A DNA stretch of 47,993 nt from Bacillota bacterium (GCA_023411395.1 JAEYOV010000021.1:1-47993); one strand, 5' to 3'; counted from the stretch's first letter, positions 18,231-26,748 are shown. Notes: generated from the letters alone by a model not told the origin. Program-made: numbers and translations.

Positions 18231-19091
18231 ATGCCTACCCTGTACGTTGTCGCCACCCCCATCGGCAATTTAAGCGATATGAGCCCCCGGGCCGTGGATA
18301 CGCTCAAAAGCGTTGGCATCATCGCCGCGGAGGATACTCGCGTCACCATGAAGCTCACCGCCCATTTTAACATTCATACGCCGCTCACCAGTTGCCATGA
18401 GCATAACGAGGCGAACAAATCCAAAAAAATCATTGAAAAAATGCTTGCGGAAAATATGGACGCGGCGCTGACCACCGACGCTGGCACGCCCGCCGTTTCC
18501 GATCCCGGTTATTATTTGGTGAAGGCCGCCTGGGAGGCCGGGATCAAAGTTCTGCCTGTTCCCGGCCCCAGCGCCATGGCGGCGGCTTTGTCTATATGCG
18601 GGTTTGACACGGCGGAGTTCGCCTTTTACGGCTTTCTGCCCCGGCAGAAAAAGGAGCTTCGGGAGAAGCTGAAGGACATCGCAAAAGGCGTGCCTGTGGC
18701 CGTGGTGCACGAATCACCCCACCGGGTGGTTGATCTGATAAAGGCAATCGCCGAAAACCTTCCCCAAACACGCGTGGCCGTTTGCTGCGACTTGACCAAG
18801 CGGTACGAACTGACCCTTCGGGGAAATGTTTCCGACGTACTCTTGGCCATGCTTAAAAACCCCAATGTGGAAAAAGGGGAGTATTGCCTGGTGCTGGATT
18901 TTCATGATGTGCCAAAGGCGGAAGCGGTTCATGCGCTGGACACCGGCCTGGAAGCGCGCATTCTGGAGGCCATGCTGAATGGAAAAACGCTGCGGGAAGC
19001 GGTGGACATGCTGACATCATCCGGTGAAAAGAAAAACGCGGCCTATGCCGCTTCTTTGAAGGTAAAGGAATTCCTGAGCGATCAGGAATAG
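18231..19091 (+). CDS. rsmI: 16S rRNA (cytidine(1402)-2'-O)-methyltransferase
   Basis: A 286-residue methyltransferase of the tetrapyrrole methylase fold that methylates the ribose of C1402 of 16S rRNA. Signatures are LYVVATPIGNLSDMSPRA, GIIAAEDTRVTMKLTAHF, LTTDAGTPAVSDPGYYLV, VPGPSAMAAALSICG and FYGFLPRQKKE. The C-terminus is a short basic helical tail. The start follows GGAGGTG. Together with rsmH it would complete the m4Cm1402 modification. Confidence 0.96.
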   Translation: MPTLYVVATPIGNLSDMSPRAVDTLKSVGIIAAEDTRVTMKLTAHFNIHTPLTSCHEHNEANKSKKIIEKMLAENMDAALTTDAGTPAVSDPGYYLVKAAWEAGIKVLPVPGPSAMAAALSICGFDTAEFAFYGFLPRQKKELREKLKDIAKGVPVAVVHESPHRVVDLIKAIAENLPQTRVAVCCDLTKRYELTLRGNVSDVLLAMLKNPNVEKGEYCLVLDFHDVPKAEAVHALDTGLEARILEAMLNGKTLREAVDMLTSSGEKKNAAYAASLKVKEFLSDQE

Positions 19092-19099
19092 GAGGGCCC

Positions 19100-19951
19100 A
19101 TGGACAATTTGCGCATCATATCTGCCGCTAAGATCACAGAAACGGTGAAGGAATTGTGCATCCGCGCCAACTGCTTTTTGAATGAGGACATCGGCTGTGC
19201 TTTAAAAAAGGCCGGCGAGGATGAGGATTATCCACCCGCAAGGGAGATTCTGGACATCCTCCAAAAGAACGCGGAAGTGGCGAGGAACAAAACCATGGCC
19301 ATCTGCCAGGATACGGGGATGGCGGTGATGTTTTTGACCATCGGGCAGGATGTGCATATTACCGGCGGCGCTTTGGAGGATGCCGTGAACGAAGGCGTAC
19401 GCAAGGGCTATGACGAAGGCTTTCTGCGCAAATCCGTGGTGGCCGACCCTTTGCGCCGCAGGAACACTGGCGACAACACCCCGGCGGTGATCCATACCCG
19501 TATCGTACCGGGGAATGAACTGAAAATCGAAGTAGCCCCCAAGGGCTTTGGCAGCGAAAACATGAGCCGCATCGCCATGCTCAATCCCTCCGACGGCCTG
19601 GAGGGCGTGAAGCGGTTTGTGCTGGAAACGGTGACGCTGGCGGGCCCCAACCCCTGCCCGCCCATGATATTGGGCGTGGGCATTGGCGGCACCTTTGAAA
19701 AAGTGGCGCATTTGGCCAAGGAGGCATTATTGCTTCCGCTGGATGCAGTAAATCCCGATCCTTTTTATATGGAACTGGAAGGGGAGTTGCTGGCGCTGGT
19801 GAATGAGTCCGGCATCGGCCCCCAGGGCTTCGGCGGGAAAACCACCTGCCTTGGGGTAAAGATCAAAACCTATCCCACCCATATCGCCGGCCTGCCCGTG
19901 GCGGTGAACGTCAGTTGCCATGTGACACGGCACGCGCAGGCAGTGTTATAG
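19100..19951 (+). CDS. Fumarate hydratase class I, alpha subunit
   Basis: The 283-residue N-terminal-type subunit of an iron-sulfur fumarase (or the closely related L-tartrate dehydratase). Three cysteines fit the [4Fe-4S] ligands: AICQDTGM (about C69), GPNPCPPMILGVGIGG and GGKTTCLGVKI. The segments RRNTGDNTPAVIHTRIV and APKGFGSENMSRI are typical. It interconverts fumarate and malate with the beta subunit encoded about 110 bases downstream. Start follows AGGAGGG. Fumarase and tartrate dehydratase cannot be separated by sequence reading alone, though fumarase is more likely. Confidence 0.9.
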   Translation: MDNLRIISAAKITETVKELCIRANCFLNEDIGCALKKAGEDEDYPPAREILDILQKNAEVARNKTMAICQDTGMAVMFLTIGQDVHITGGALEDAVNEGVRKGYDEGFLRKSVVADPLRRRNTGDNTPAVIHTRIVPGNELKIEVAPKGFGSENMSRIAMLNPSDGLEGVKRFVLETVTLAGPNPCPPMILGVGIGGTFEKVAHLAKEALLLPLDAVNPDPFYMELEGELLALVNESGIGPQGFGGKTTCLGVKIKTYPTHIAGLPVAVNVSCHVTRHAQAVL

Positions 19952-19961
19952 CTTTATATGG

Positions 19962-20029
19962 GATGGCATCCGAAGGTCCAGGGCGAACGGAAAGCCCTTT
20001 GGTCGCGCCCGCAGGCGCGAAATCTCTTT
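19962..20029 (+). repeat. Two-hairpin intergenic repeat, copy 2
   Basis: Second copy of the element at 18144-18207, here between the two fumarase subunit genes. The shared core runs from TCCGAAGGTCCAGGGCGA through CGGAAAGCCCT, then a hairpin TCGCGCC (20003-20009) with GGCGCGA (20014-20020) and AAATC. The stem bases differ between copies as compensating pairs (TCGTGCC/GGCACGA in copy 1), which suggests that the folded form matters. Confidence 0.75.
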
Positions 20030-20062
20030 GAATATTACTGATTGCGCAAAGAGAGTGATGGT

Positions 20063-20620
20063 ATGGCAATACGTTTGGCAGCCCCACTATCCCTTGAGGA
20101 TGTGAAAAATCTCCGCGCCGGCGACAGCGTGCTTTTGTCCGGCGTGGTCTATACCGCCCGCGACGCGGCCCATGAGCGGATGGCAAAGGCCCTTGAAAAA
20201 GGGGAGTCTTTGCCCATTTCCCTGGAAGGCCAGACGATTTATTACGCCGGCCCAACCCCCACGCCCCCCGGCAAAGCCGTGGGTGCCATCGGCCCCACCA
20301 CCAGCACAAGGATGGATGCTTACACGCCGCTGCTTTTATCCCTGGGCCTTCGGGCCATGATCGGCAAGGGCAAGCGCTCCTCCCGGGTGGTGGCCGCCAT
20401 GCAGGAGCATCCTTCCGTCTATTTTGCCGCTGTGGGCGGCGCGGCATCGCTGATGGCGGAGTGTGTCACCGGCTGCGAGGTGGTAGCCTATGAGGATTTG
20501 GGCACGGAATCCATCAAAAAACTGACGCTGAAAGACCTTCCCCTCATCGTGGCGGTGGATTGCTGTGGGGGAGATTATTACGAGCTGGGGCAGAAAAGAT
20601 ACCGGGAAGGACGGCTGTAA
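20063..20620 (+). CDS. Fumarate hydratase class I, beta subunit
   Basis: The 185-residue C-terminal-type partner of the alpha subunit. Family signatures are LRAGDSVLLSGVVYTARDAAHERM, YYAGPTPTPPGKAVGAIGPTT, MIGKGKRS and a final VAYEDLGTESIKKLTLKDLP. The start at 20063 is chosen over an upstream TTG at 20042 because the conserved N-terminus begins here and AGAGAGTG lies just before. The spacing from the alpha gene is unusually wide because it holds a two-hairpin repeat. Confidence 0.92.
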   Translation: MAIRLAAPLSLEDVKNLRAGDSVLLSGVVYTARDAAHERMAKALEKGESLPISLEGQTIYYAGPTPTPPGKAVGAIGPTTSTRMDAYTPLLLSLGLRAMIGKGKRSSRVVAAMQEHPSVYFAAVGGAASLMAECVTGCEVVAYEDLGTESIKKLTLKDLPLIVAVDCCGGDYYELGQKRYREGRL

Positions 20621-20656
20621 TACGCACATTTGGCACGGAAGGCTGGGCAAGATCAT

Positions 20657-21130
20657 ATGGCGATCAGAAGCGCGGCAAAAGCAATCATTGTGCATGAAGG
20701 GAAAGTCCTGCTGAACAGGTGCACCGGGCATCTGGGCGGGACGTATTTCGATTTGCCCGGCGGCGGGCAGCGGCAGTTTGAAACCTTGGAAGAAGCCGCG
20801 ATACGGGAGTGCCTGGAGGAAACGGGACGCCTGATAGAGATTGTGCGGTTTGCCGCGTTATGCGAAGAGATATTTGATGATGCTGCCTTGCGGGAAAAAT
20901 TTCTCGACTACACACACCGCATCCATCACATTTTCCTGGCGGAGTTGGCAAACGAGCAAGTTTTGCCGCCCACGGAGACAGATTATCAGCAGGATGAAAG
21001 CCAATGGGACCATATGGATGAAGTTCCGCTCGTTGATTTGCGCCCGAAGCTTATACGTAATCACTTTCTTCAAATTCTCAAATCGCATACGCCTTTGTAC
21101 CTGGGCGCTGCGCATATAAGCAGCTATTAG
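20657..21130 (+). CDS. Nudix hydrolase
   Basis: A 157-residue hydrolase of nucleoside diphosphates linked to another group. The Nudix box is clear at about residues 38-60 (GGQRQFE, seven residues, RECLEETG), with GGTYFDLPGGG before it. Later segments include HRIHHIFLAELAN and QWDHMDEVPLVDL. The substrate cannot be told. The ATG at 20657 has only a distant GGAAGG; a TTG at 20630 is an alternative. It lies downstream of fumarase on the same strand and is followed by a terminator. Confidence 0.88.
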   Translation: MAIRSAAKAIIVHEGKVLLNRCTGHLGGTYFDLPGGGQRQFETLEEAAIRECLEETGRLIEIVRFAALCEEIFDDAALREKFLDYTHRIHHIFLAELANEQVLPPTETDYQQDESQWDHMDEVPLVDLRPKLIRNHFLQILKSHTPLYLGAAHISSY

Positions 21131-21219
21131 CCGGAAATCATTGTTTGCCAAGGAAACAGCATGAACCATCAACCGTATAAGGACAATTCATATAGACAAG
21201 GCAATATGATGTCCCCAAG

Positions 21220-21241
21220 GAGGCGCCGCGCCTCTTTTTTT
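21220..21241 (+). terminator. Rho-independent terminator after the Nudix gene
   Basis: GAGGCG (21220-21225) pairs with CGCCTC (21229-21234) around a three-base loop, followed by a run of seven T. It separates the Nudix gene from katE. Confidence 0.8.
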
Positions 21242-21348
21242 CATGGGGCCGCGTTCCTGGCAAAGCATAAAGCGCTTGTATCGGGGGCAAGCTTTTGGCT
21301 GCATGGAAATCCAATTCAGGAAACCTTTGTTTGGCGGAGGGACATCAA

Positions 21349-23514
21349 ATGGCAAAAAAGCAGCAGATTACAGAGCAAAGCAAGAATGACATGCTGAAGG
21401 ATTACAGGGTGAGTCATGACAAAACCCTGCTGACCACCAATCAGGCGACGCGGGTATCCAACACCGACGATTCCTTGAAGGCCGGCGACCGCGGGCCGAC
21501 GCTGATGGAAGACTTTCACTTCCGGGAAAAGCTGACGCACTTTGACCATGAGCGCATTCCCGAGCGTGTGGTGCACGCCAGGGGATTTGGCGCTCATGGC
21601 TATTTCCAGGTATACAAGCCCATGACCAACATCACCAAAGCCAAATTCCTGAGCGACCCGTCCGTCAAAACGCCTGTCTTCGTCCGCTTCTCCACGGTGG
21701 TAGGGTCAAGGGGTTCGGCGGACACGGTGCGGGACGTACGGGGCTTTGCTACCAAGTTTTATACCGAGGATGGCAATTTCGACCTGGTAGGAAACAACAT
21801 CCCCGTTTTCTTCATCCAGGATGCCATCAAGTTTCCCGACATTGTACACTCCATCAAGCCGGAACCCCACAATGAAATTCCGCAGGCATCGGCGGCCCAC
21901 GACACATTCTGGGATTTTGTGGTCAGCACGCCGGAAACGGCGCATATGATCATGTGGCTCCTGTCCGACAGGGCCATCCCCAGAAGCTTCCGGATGATGG
22001 AAGGCTTTGGGGTCAATACCTTCAGGTTGATCAACGACCAGGGCAAAGCCTGCTTTGTGAAATTTCACTGGAAGCCCATGCTGGGCGTGCATTCCCTTGT
22101 CTGGGACGAGGCGCAGAAGCTGGCCGGGAGGGATCCGGACTACAACCGGCGGGATCTTTGGGAAGCCATCAACTCAGGCGACTTCCCCGAGTATGAGTTT
22201 GGCGTCCAGGTGATCGAGGAAAAGGATGAGCACAGCTTCGATTTTGATATCCTGGACCCCACCAAATTTTGGCCGGAAGAATTGATCCCTGTCCAGCGCA
22301 TCGGCAAAATGACCCTCAACAAGAACGTGGACAATTTCTTTGCCGAAACCGAGCAGGCGGCCTTCCATCCCGGCCATGTGGTGCCCGGCATCGACTTCAG
22401 CAATGACCCCCTTTTGCAGGGGCGGCTTTTCTCCTACCTGGATACGCAGCTCATCCGCCTGGGCGGCCCCAATTTCCACGAGCTTCCCATCAACCGCTCC
22501 CTGGTTCCCATTCACAACAACCAGCGGGACGGCTACCACCGCATGACCATCGACCAGGGCTCCGTCAGCTATTCGCCCAACTCCCTGCAAATGAACAATC
22601 CAAGACCGGCTTCGGATAAGGACGGGGGATACGTGCATTACGAGGAGAGGGTGGACGGCTACAAGGTCCGCCAGCGCAGCGAGGCGTTCAAGGACTTCTA
22701 CCGCCAGGCCACGCTTTTCTGGAACAGCATGACAGAGCCCGAGCGGCAGCACATCATCGACGCCTTCGAGTTCGAGGTGGGCAGCGTCATGAACAGGGAT
22801 ATCCGGCAGCGGGTGGTGGATATGTTCAACAATGTGGACAATTACCTGGCCACGCAAATCGCCATCCGCGTCGGGGCCACACCGCCATTGAAGCCTGCGC
22901 AGAACTACAATACGGCGTCTTCGCCCGCGGTCAGCCAGGAAAACACATTAAAGTCCGCCGTGACAAGAAAAGTGGCTATCCTTGCGGACAATGGCTTCAA
23001 CCACAACGAACTGATGCAGGTCATGGATGCCCTGAAGGCCGCCAAGGTTCAATGCGAGGTCATCGCTCCCAATTTAAGCATCATTACCAGCATTGACGGA
23101 CAGAAGGTGGAAGTGGGCAAATCCTTTACAAACGCCGCTTCCGTGATGTACGACGCGGTGTATATCGTGGGCGGACGGCAGAGCGCGGATTGCCTGCTCA
23201 AGCAAAAGGATGCACTGCATTTTATCAACGAAGCGTTCATGCATTGCAAGCCGATTGCCGCTTCCAATGAAGGCGCAGACCTTCTGATGATGAATCCGGA
23301 AATCCAGGGTGTGAAATTTGCGGAAGGGAATGTTTCCAGGCTTGAAAGCAGCCAGGGCATTGTGACCATGCGGAATGCCAGCGACATGGTAAAATTCAGC
23401 CAGGAATTCATCAATGCCATCGCCCAGCACCGCCACTGGACAAGGCAGGCCAAGCAATTTAAGATTCCTCCGCAACAGCCCGCCATGTATGCAGCCCAAA
23501 GGGCGCCTCAATAA
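21349..23514 (+). CDS. katE: Large-subunit (clade 2) haem catalase, HPII type
   Basis: A 721-residue catalase that turns hydrogen peroxide into water and oxygen. The catalase core spans about residues 25-510: the distal histidine lies in RVVHARGFGAHGYF, the distal asparagine in LVGNNIPVFFIQD, and the proximal haem-ligand tyrosine in RLFSYLDTQLIRLGG. The C-terminal part (about 545-690) is the DJ-1/PfpI-like flavodoxin domain of large catalases (VAILADNGFNHNELMQVMDAL, YDAVYIVGG). The start follows GGAGGG. Catalase in an otherwise anaerobe-like gene set suggests some tolerance of oxygen or protection of spores. Confidence 0.95.
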   Translation: MAKKQQITEQSKNDMLKDYRVSHDKTLLTTNQATRVSNTDDSLKAGDRGPTLMEDFHFREKLTHFDHERIPERVVHARGFGAHGYFQVYKPMTNITKAKFLSDPSVKTPVFVRFSTVVGSRGSADTVRDVRGFATKFYTEDGNFDLVGNNIPVFFIQDAIKFPDIVHSIKPEPHNEIPQASAAHDTFWDFVVSTPETAHMIMWLLSDRAIPRSFRMMEGFGVNTFRLINDQGKACFVKFHWKPMLGVHSLVWDEAQKLAGRDPDYNRRDLWEAINSGDFPEYEFGVQVIEEKDEHSFDFDILDPTKFWPEELIPVQRIGKMTLNKNVDNFFAETEQAAFHPGHVVPGIDFSNDPLLQGRLFSYLDTQLIRLGGPNFHELPINRSLVPIHNNQRDGYHRMTIDQGSVSYSPNSLQMNNPRPASDKDGGYVHYEERVDGYKVRQRSEAFKDFYRQATLFWNSMTEPERQHIIDAFEFEVGSVMNRDIRQRVVDMFNNVDNYLATQIAIRVGATPPLKPAQNYNTASSPAVSQENTLKSAVTRKVAILADNGFNHNELMQVMDALKAAKVQCEVIAPNLSIITSIDGQKVEVGKSFTNAASVMYDAVYIVGGRQSADCLLKQKDALHFINEAFMHCKPIAASNEGADLLMMNPEIQGVKFAEGNVSRLESSQGIVTMRNASDMVKFSQEFINAIAQHRHWTRQAKQFKIPPQQPAMYAAQRAPQ

Positions 23515-23524
23515 TCAAAAGGAA

Positions 23525-23564
23525 AAGGCCAGGGCCGGTATTCCGGTTCCTGGCCTTCTTCTTT
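23525..23564. terminator. Terminator between katE and sigF, probably bidirectional
   Basis: AAGGCCAGG (23525-23533) pairs perfectly with CCTGGCCTT (23549-23557), with an inner CCGG/CCGG stem, followed by a T-rich tract on the plus strand and TTTTCC on the minus strand. It ends the convergent katE and sigF transcripts. Confidence 0.85.
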
Positions 23565-23574
23565 TGTGGAAACA

Positions 23575-24315
23575 TTATCCCGTATCGTTCCATTGCTCCC
23601 GAAGGAGCACGCGCACACGTGCCTCCATTCTGGAAATCTGCACCTGGGTCATTTGCAATAGCGCCGCCGTTTCCGCCTGCGTCTTGTCAGCGGCGTACCT
23701 TAAATACAACAGCCATTGTTCCGTTTTGGGCAGCCTGGAAATCAAATCCCGCAGGAACAGCCTTTCCATCCAGGCTTCGCTTCGCGGGTCACGCAATATT
23801 TCCCCCCACGACAGCCGCTGGTCGGCGGTGGGGGAGCTGTCCAGGGAAACGGGCTGCCGCCCGGTTTCCAGCAGCAGCACCAGCTCCGCGGCCGGCATGC
23901 GCATGGCTTTGGCAATTTCGGGCAGCGTAGGCTCCCTGTGAAGCGCCTGGCGGAGGATGCGGATGGTTTTCCTGGCGTGTACGGCCCGTTCCCTGTCCGT
24001 CCTGGCCACATGCACCGGGCTGTCATCCCGCAAAAACCTGCGCAGTTCCCCCAGGATCATGGGCACGGCATAGGTGGAAAACTGGACGCCGGCGGTAAGG
24101 TCAAAGCGCTGGATGGCCTTTACAAGCCCCATGCAGCCCTGCTGGTACAGCTCCTCACTATCCCGGCCCCAGGCGGAAAAGCGCTTCAGCACGCAGCGTA
24201 CCAGGGGCAGGTTGCGGCGCACCATTTCCTCCAGCGCCTCCTTGTCCTCCTCCTGGGCGCGGGCAATCAGAGCCATGCTGTCTGCTTGTTCCAAGGCGCT
24301 CATGGTTTCATCCAT
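23575..24315 (-). CDS. sigF: RNA polymerase sporulation sigma factor SigF
   Basis: A 246-residue sigma-70 family protein that directs early forespore transcription. Region 2 includes LVRCVLKRFSAWGRDSEELYQQGCMGLVKAIQRFDLTAGVQFSTYAVPMILGELRR-type sequence (about 35-95). Region 3 follows (LPEIAKAMRMPAAEL), and region 4 is DKTQAETAALLQMTQVQISRMEARV near the end. Position as the third gene of a spoIIAA-spoIIAB-sigF operon decides SigF rather than SigG. It overlaps spoIIAB by eight bases. Confidence 0.95.
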   Translation of the reverse strand: MDETMSALEQADSMALIARAQEEDKEALEEMVRRNLPLVRCVLKRFSAWGRDSEELYQQGCMGLVKAIQRFDLTAGVQFSTYAVPMILGELRRFLRDDSPVHVARTDRERAVHARKTIRILRQALHREPTLPEIAKAMRMPAAELVLLLETGRQPVSLDSSPTADQRLSWGEILRDPRSEAWMERLFLRDLISRLPKTEQWLLYLRYAADKTQAETAALLQMTQVQISRMEARVRVLLREQWNDTG

Positions 24316-24748
24316 GGCGGGCCGCCGCGATGGTCTTGCGCAAGCGCACCACCGTGCCCAGCCCCAGGGTGGAGGTCACCTCCACATCGTCCATAAACGT
24401 CTGCATCACGGCAAAGCCCATGCCGGAGCGCTCCTGCTCCGGGTGGGAGGTGTAAAAGGGCTGCATGGCCTGGGCTACGTCGGCGATGCCTTTGCCCTTG
24501 TCGGATATTTCCACCGTCAATACCCCTCCCGGCGTATAGGCGGCGCTCATGGTCACAATGCCCTGGGTGCCCTCGTACCCGTGGACGATGGCGTTTGTCA
24601 CCGCTTCACTGACGGCTGTTTTGATGTCGGCGATCTCCGATACCGTGGGGCTTAGCTGCACGGCAAAGGCGGCGATCACCACCCGGGCGAAGGATTCGTT
24701 TTCCGGGCAACCCAAAAAGGATAGCTGCATATGATTCCTGCCGTTCAT
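24308..24748 (-). CDS. spoIIAB: Anti-sigma F factor SpoIIAB (serine kinase)
   Basis: A 146-residue GHKL-fold protein that binds and holds SigF and phosphorylates SpoIIAA. The ATP-binding N box is IKTAVSEAVTNAIVHGYEG, with the DKGKGIADV G1 box and the ERSGMGFAVMQTFMD G2 box. The start at 24748 is chosen because CAGGAGG lies just before it and the upstream frame has no family resemblance. It overlaps spoIIAA by four bases. Confidence 0.95.
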   Translation of the reverse strand: MNGRNHMQLSFLGCPENESFARVVIAAFAVQLSPTVSEIADIKTAVSEAVTNAIVHGYEGTQGIVTMSAAYTPGGVLTVEISDKGKGIADVAQAMQPFYTSHPEQERSGMGFAVMQTFMDDVEVTSTLGLGTVVRLRKTIAAARHG

Positions 24749-25071
24749 CGTTGCGCCTCCTGTTCCTGCCTGGCCACATGAATGATCTGCCCCATGCCGG
24801 AGAGCTGAAAAATGCGGTTGATTTGCGGGTTCATGTTTCTCACCCATACGCTGCCGCCCCTGGCCGCCAGGATGCGGTACCGGCCCAGGATGACGCCGAT
24901 GCCCGATGAGTCCATAAATTTCAGGTCCGCCATATCCAGCATCAGATGGCGCACCGCCGGGTCGGATAACAGCTCGTCCAGTTCACGGCGAACATTCATG
25001 GCGCTGCAATGGTCCAGTTCGCCGCTCAGGGCCACCGTCAGCTTGTCCCGCTGTTTGGCGTGGTTGAGCAT
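24745..25071 (-). CDS. spoIIAA: Anti-anti-sigma factor SpoIIAA
   Basis: A 108-residue STAS-domain protein that releases SigF by binding SpoIIAB when dephosphorylated. The phosphorylation site is the serine pair in LKFMDSSGIGVILGRYR. Other STAS features are LTVALSGELDHCSAMNVRREL. The start follows GAGGAGGG. Upstream, on the minus strand, AGGATAG (25127-25120 region) and GCAAATA (25107-25101) weakly resemble a sigma-H promoter, which would fit the known control of this operon, but the -10 part is poor. Confidence 0.95.
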   Translation of the reverse strand: MLNHAKQRDKLTVALSGELDHCSAMNVRRELDELLSDPAVRHLMLDMADLKFMDSSGIGVILGRYRILAARGGSVWVRNMNPQINRIFQLSGMGQIIHVARQEQEAQR

Positions 25072-25174
25072 GCTTGTCCCTCCTCATTTGCTGTAAGCTG
25101 TATTTGCCTGTGTACAGTCACTATCCTTCCTCGAAAAATAGGAGATTATGCAGGATATGATGTAATCGTTCGAC

Positions 25175-25209
25175 AAACAAAAAAGGAGCGCAATTTGTGT
25201 TGCGCTCCT
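25175..25209 (-). terminator. Strong terminator reading leftward in the spoIIA upstream region
   Basis: AGGAGCGCAA (25184-25193) and TTGCGCTCCT (25200-25209) form a perfect ten-base-pair stem with a six-base loop. On the minus strand a run of six T follows. It would end transcripts from the Eis-like gene about 240 bases to the right and shield the spoIIA operon. Confidence 0.75.
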
Positions 25210-25292
25210 GTAAAAGAATTGCTGTTTATACCGACCAAAGATACTAAAGCTTCAATACGCATGGACTCTGAAAGAGATTCCACTCCTGCGAT

Positions 25293-25383
25293 CTGTCATC
25301 CTGAGGGCAATGCCCGAAGGATCTTTTGCAGCAAATAATATCTCAAAGGCAAGATCCTTCCGGCGTGGCCTTCAGGATGACAG
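25293..25383. repeat. 91-base imperfect palindromic repeat element
   Basis: The outer arms CTGTCATCCTGA (25293-25304) and TCAGGATGACAG (25372-25383) are perfect reverse complements. Inside them, GAAGGATCTT (25316-25325) pairs with AAGATCCTTC (25351-25360). The whole can fold as one long stem-loop. It looks like the ATCCTGAG/GAAGGATCTT type of dispersed intergenic palindrome common in gut Clostridia; only this copy is in the window. The rest of 25210-25447 shows no gene. Confidence 0.7.
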
Positions 25384-25447
25384 CGTACGGAGTTTTGATA
25401 TATGCCGTGAGCAGGTTCCTATCGATGCAATTATGTTTCAAATGGTA

Positions 25448-26707
25448 TTAAAAGTAGTTGTTGATCCAGCAGGGCTTTGCGTAGAACACCCGGCTTGCCG
25501 CCTCCTGATTGGCATATACCTTGACGCAATCCATGTATTCAAAGTCGGATATATTGTAATTGCCGAGGATAGCTGAGGAGAACACATTCACCGTCATTTC
25601 CACATCCGGGCTTTGCAGGCCCGCCTGCCCAAAGGGAGCGGGGAGCAGGGGCGTAAACGCGATTTCTTTCGCCTTGTTATTGTCAAAAGTGATGTGATAC
25701 AGTCCGTTGTTCTGCGGCAGGAAATCATCGTGCAGATAAAGGGCAAGGCTCCCGCTGCCTTTGTATCCGGCAAGGCGAAGCACTTCCTCCGCATGAATCA
25801 CCCGGACCATGCCGTTCGTTTTCATCTGCTGGCTGGTGCCCGACTGGGGGTAGTCCGCGCAGAAATAGCCAAGATTCAAATTGGACGGCATCGAGAAGGA
25901 AATGCCCTCATAATCGGCGGCAAACGTTTTGGCAAAGGCCATCAATGCTTTCAGGGTGGAAAAGCTGTCGAAAGCTACTTCCTTGCCGCCCAGAATCCGG
26001 CGGCCCTTGTCGCCGACTCTTTTTTCGAAGACAAGGTACCCGCAGGGCTTGCCTTTTTCGTCACGGTACAAAAAAGCGTGGCTTTCGCCTTTGAAGGGAT
26101 CGGCATTTTTCACCGCGTTCCAGTCCAGGCCATCCCTGATGACCATCATGTTCCACTTGGGGGCGAAGGCCTGATAGGCGGCTTTGAAATCCTCAAACGC
26201 TTCGCCGGGCCGGTGCAATTGGAACGTGCCCGGCCATTTATAATCAGGGATGGTTTTCAGGTCAAAATCCCATAAAATGCTTGCGCAGGAACGGTGGTAG
26301 CCGAAGCTGCCATAAAACTGTTCGCTGAAAGGATACAGGTAGGAAAAGGGTACCTTTTTCTCATACAGTTCCGTAAGCGCATGGGAGAATATGGCCTTCA
26401 CCGCTCCCTTGCGCCGGTGCTGGGGATAGGTGCATACCGCGCCGATGCCGGCCATGGCGGCCTCATGGCCGTCAAAGGCAACCCGGTAAGGCAGCACGCA
26501 GATGCTGGACATCATTTCCTCTTCGCCGGTAAAAGCAGCCCAGGTATCGGTAACGGCGGCATCCCCCTTGGAGTGGGGATTTTCCCGCACCGCTTTGGCG
26601 TAATCCTCCGGCCCTTTCCCCTGGGCGTCCAGAGGCCAGTGAAAGCTTAGGGCGGATATGCGGTGGGATTCCAGCAGTTCCGTCTCCCTGATTTTTCGGA
26701 CGATCAT
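25448..26707 (-). CDS. Eis-like GNAT N-acetyltransferase
   Basis: A 419-residue protein with the layout of the Eis family: an N-terminal GNAT domain with the acetyl-CoA loop VCTYPQHRRKGAVKAIFSHAL, then VPFSYLYPFSEQFYGSFGYHRSC, a second GNAT-like half (about 170-290), and a C-terminal SCP2-like domain. The C-terminal sequence ends in a conserved aromatic residue, F419, as in Eis proteins where the terminal carboxylate acts in catalysis. Eis relatives acetylate aminoglycosides or other amines; the substrate here is unknown. The start at 26707 has AAAGGA at good distance; the ATG at 26713 is too close. Confidence 0.88.
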   Translation of the reverse strand: MIVRKIRETELLESHRISALSFHWPLDAQGKGPEDYAKAVRENPHSKGDAAVTDTWAAFTGEEEMMSSICVLPYRVAFDGHEAAMAGIGAVCTYPQHRRKGAVKAIFSHALTELYEKKVPFSYLYPFSEQFYGSFGYHRSCASILWDFDLKTIPDYKWPGTFQLHRPGEAFEDFKAAYQAFAPKWNMMVIRDGLDWNAVKNADPFKGESHAFLYRDEKGKPCGYLVFEKRVGDKGRRILGGKEVAFDSFSTLKALMAFAKTFAADYEGISFSMPSNLNLGYFCADYPQSGTSQQMKTNGMVRVIHAEEVLRLAGYKGSGSLALYLHDDFLPQNNGLYHITFDNNKAKEIAFTPLLPAPFGQAGLQSPDVEMTVNVFSSAILGNYNISDFEYMDCVKVYANQEAASRVFYAKPCWINNYF

Positions 26708-26748
26708 ATGCATCCATCCTTTGCGCTCAGCTTTAGGCGATCTTCTTA

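Noticed and set aside
19225..19240. DnaA-box-like TTATCCACC
   Set aside because: A single near match inside the fumarase alpha gene with no cluster or AT-rich region; not an origin.
25101..25127. Sigma-H promoter for the spoIIA operon
   Set aside because: AGGATAG fits the -35 part but GCAAATA is a poor -10 match, so it is mentioned only with spoIIAA and not listed as a feature.
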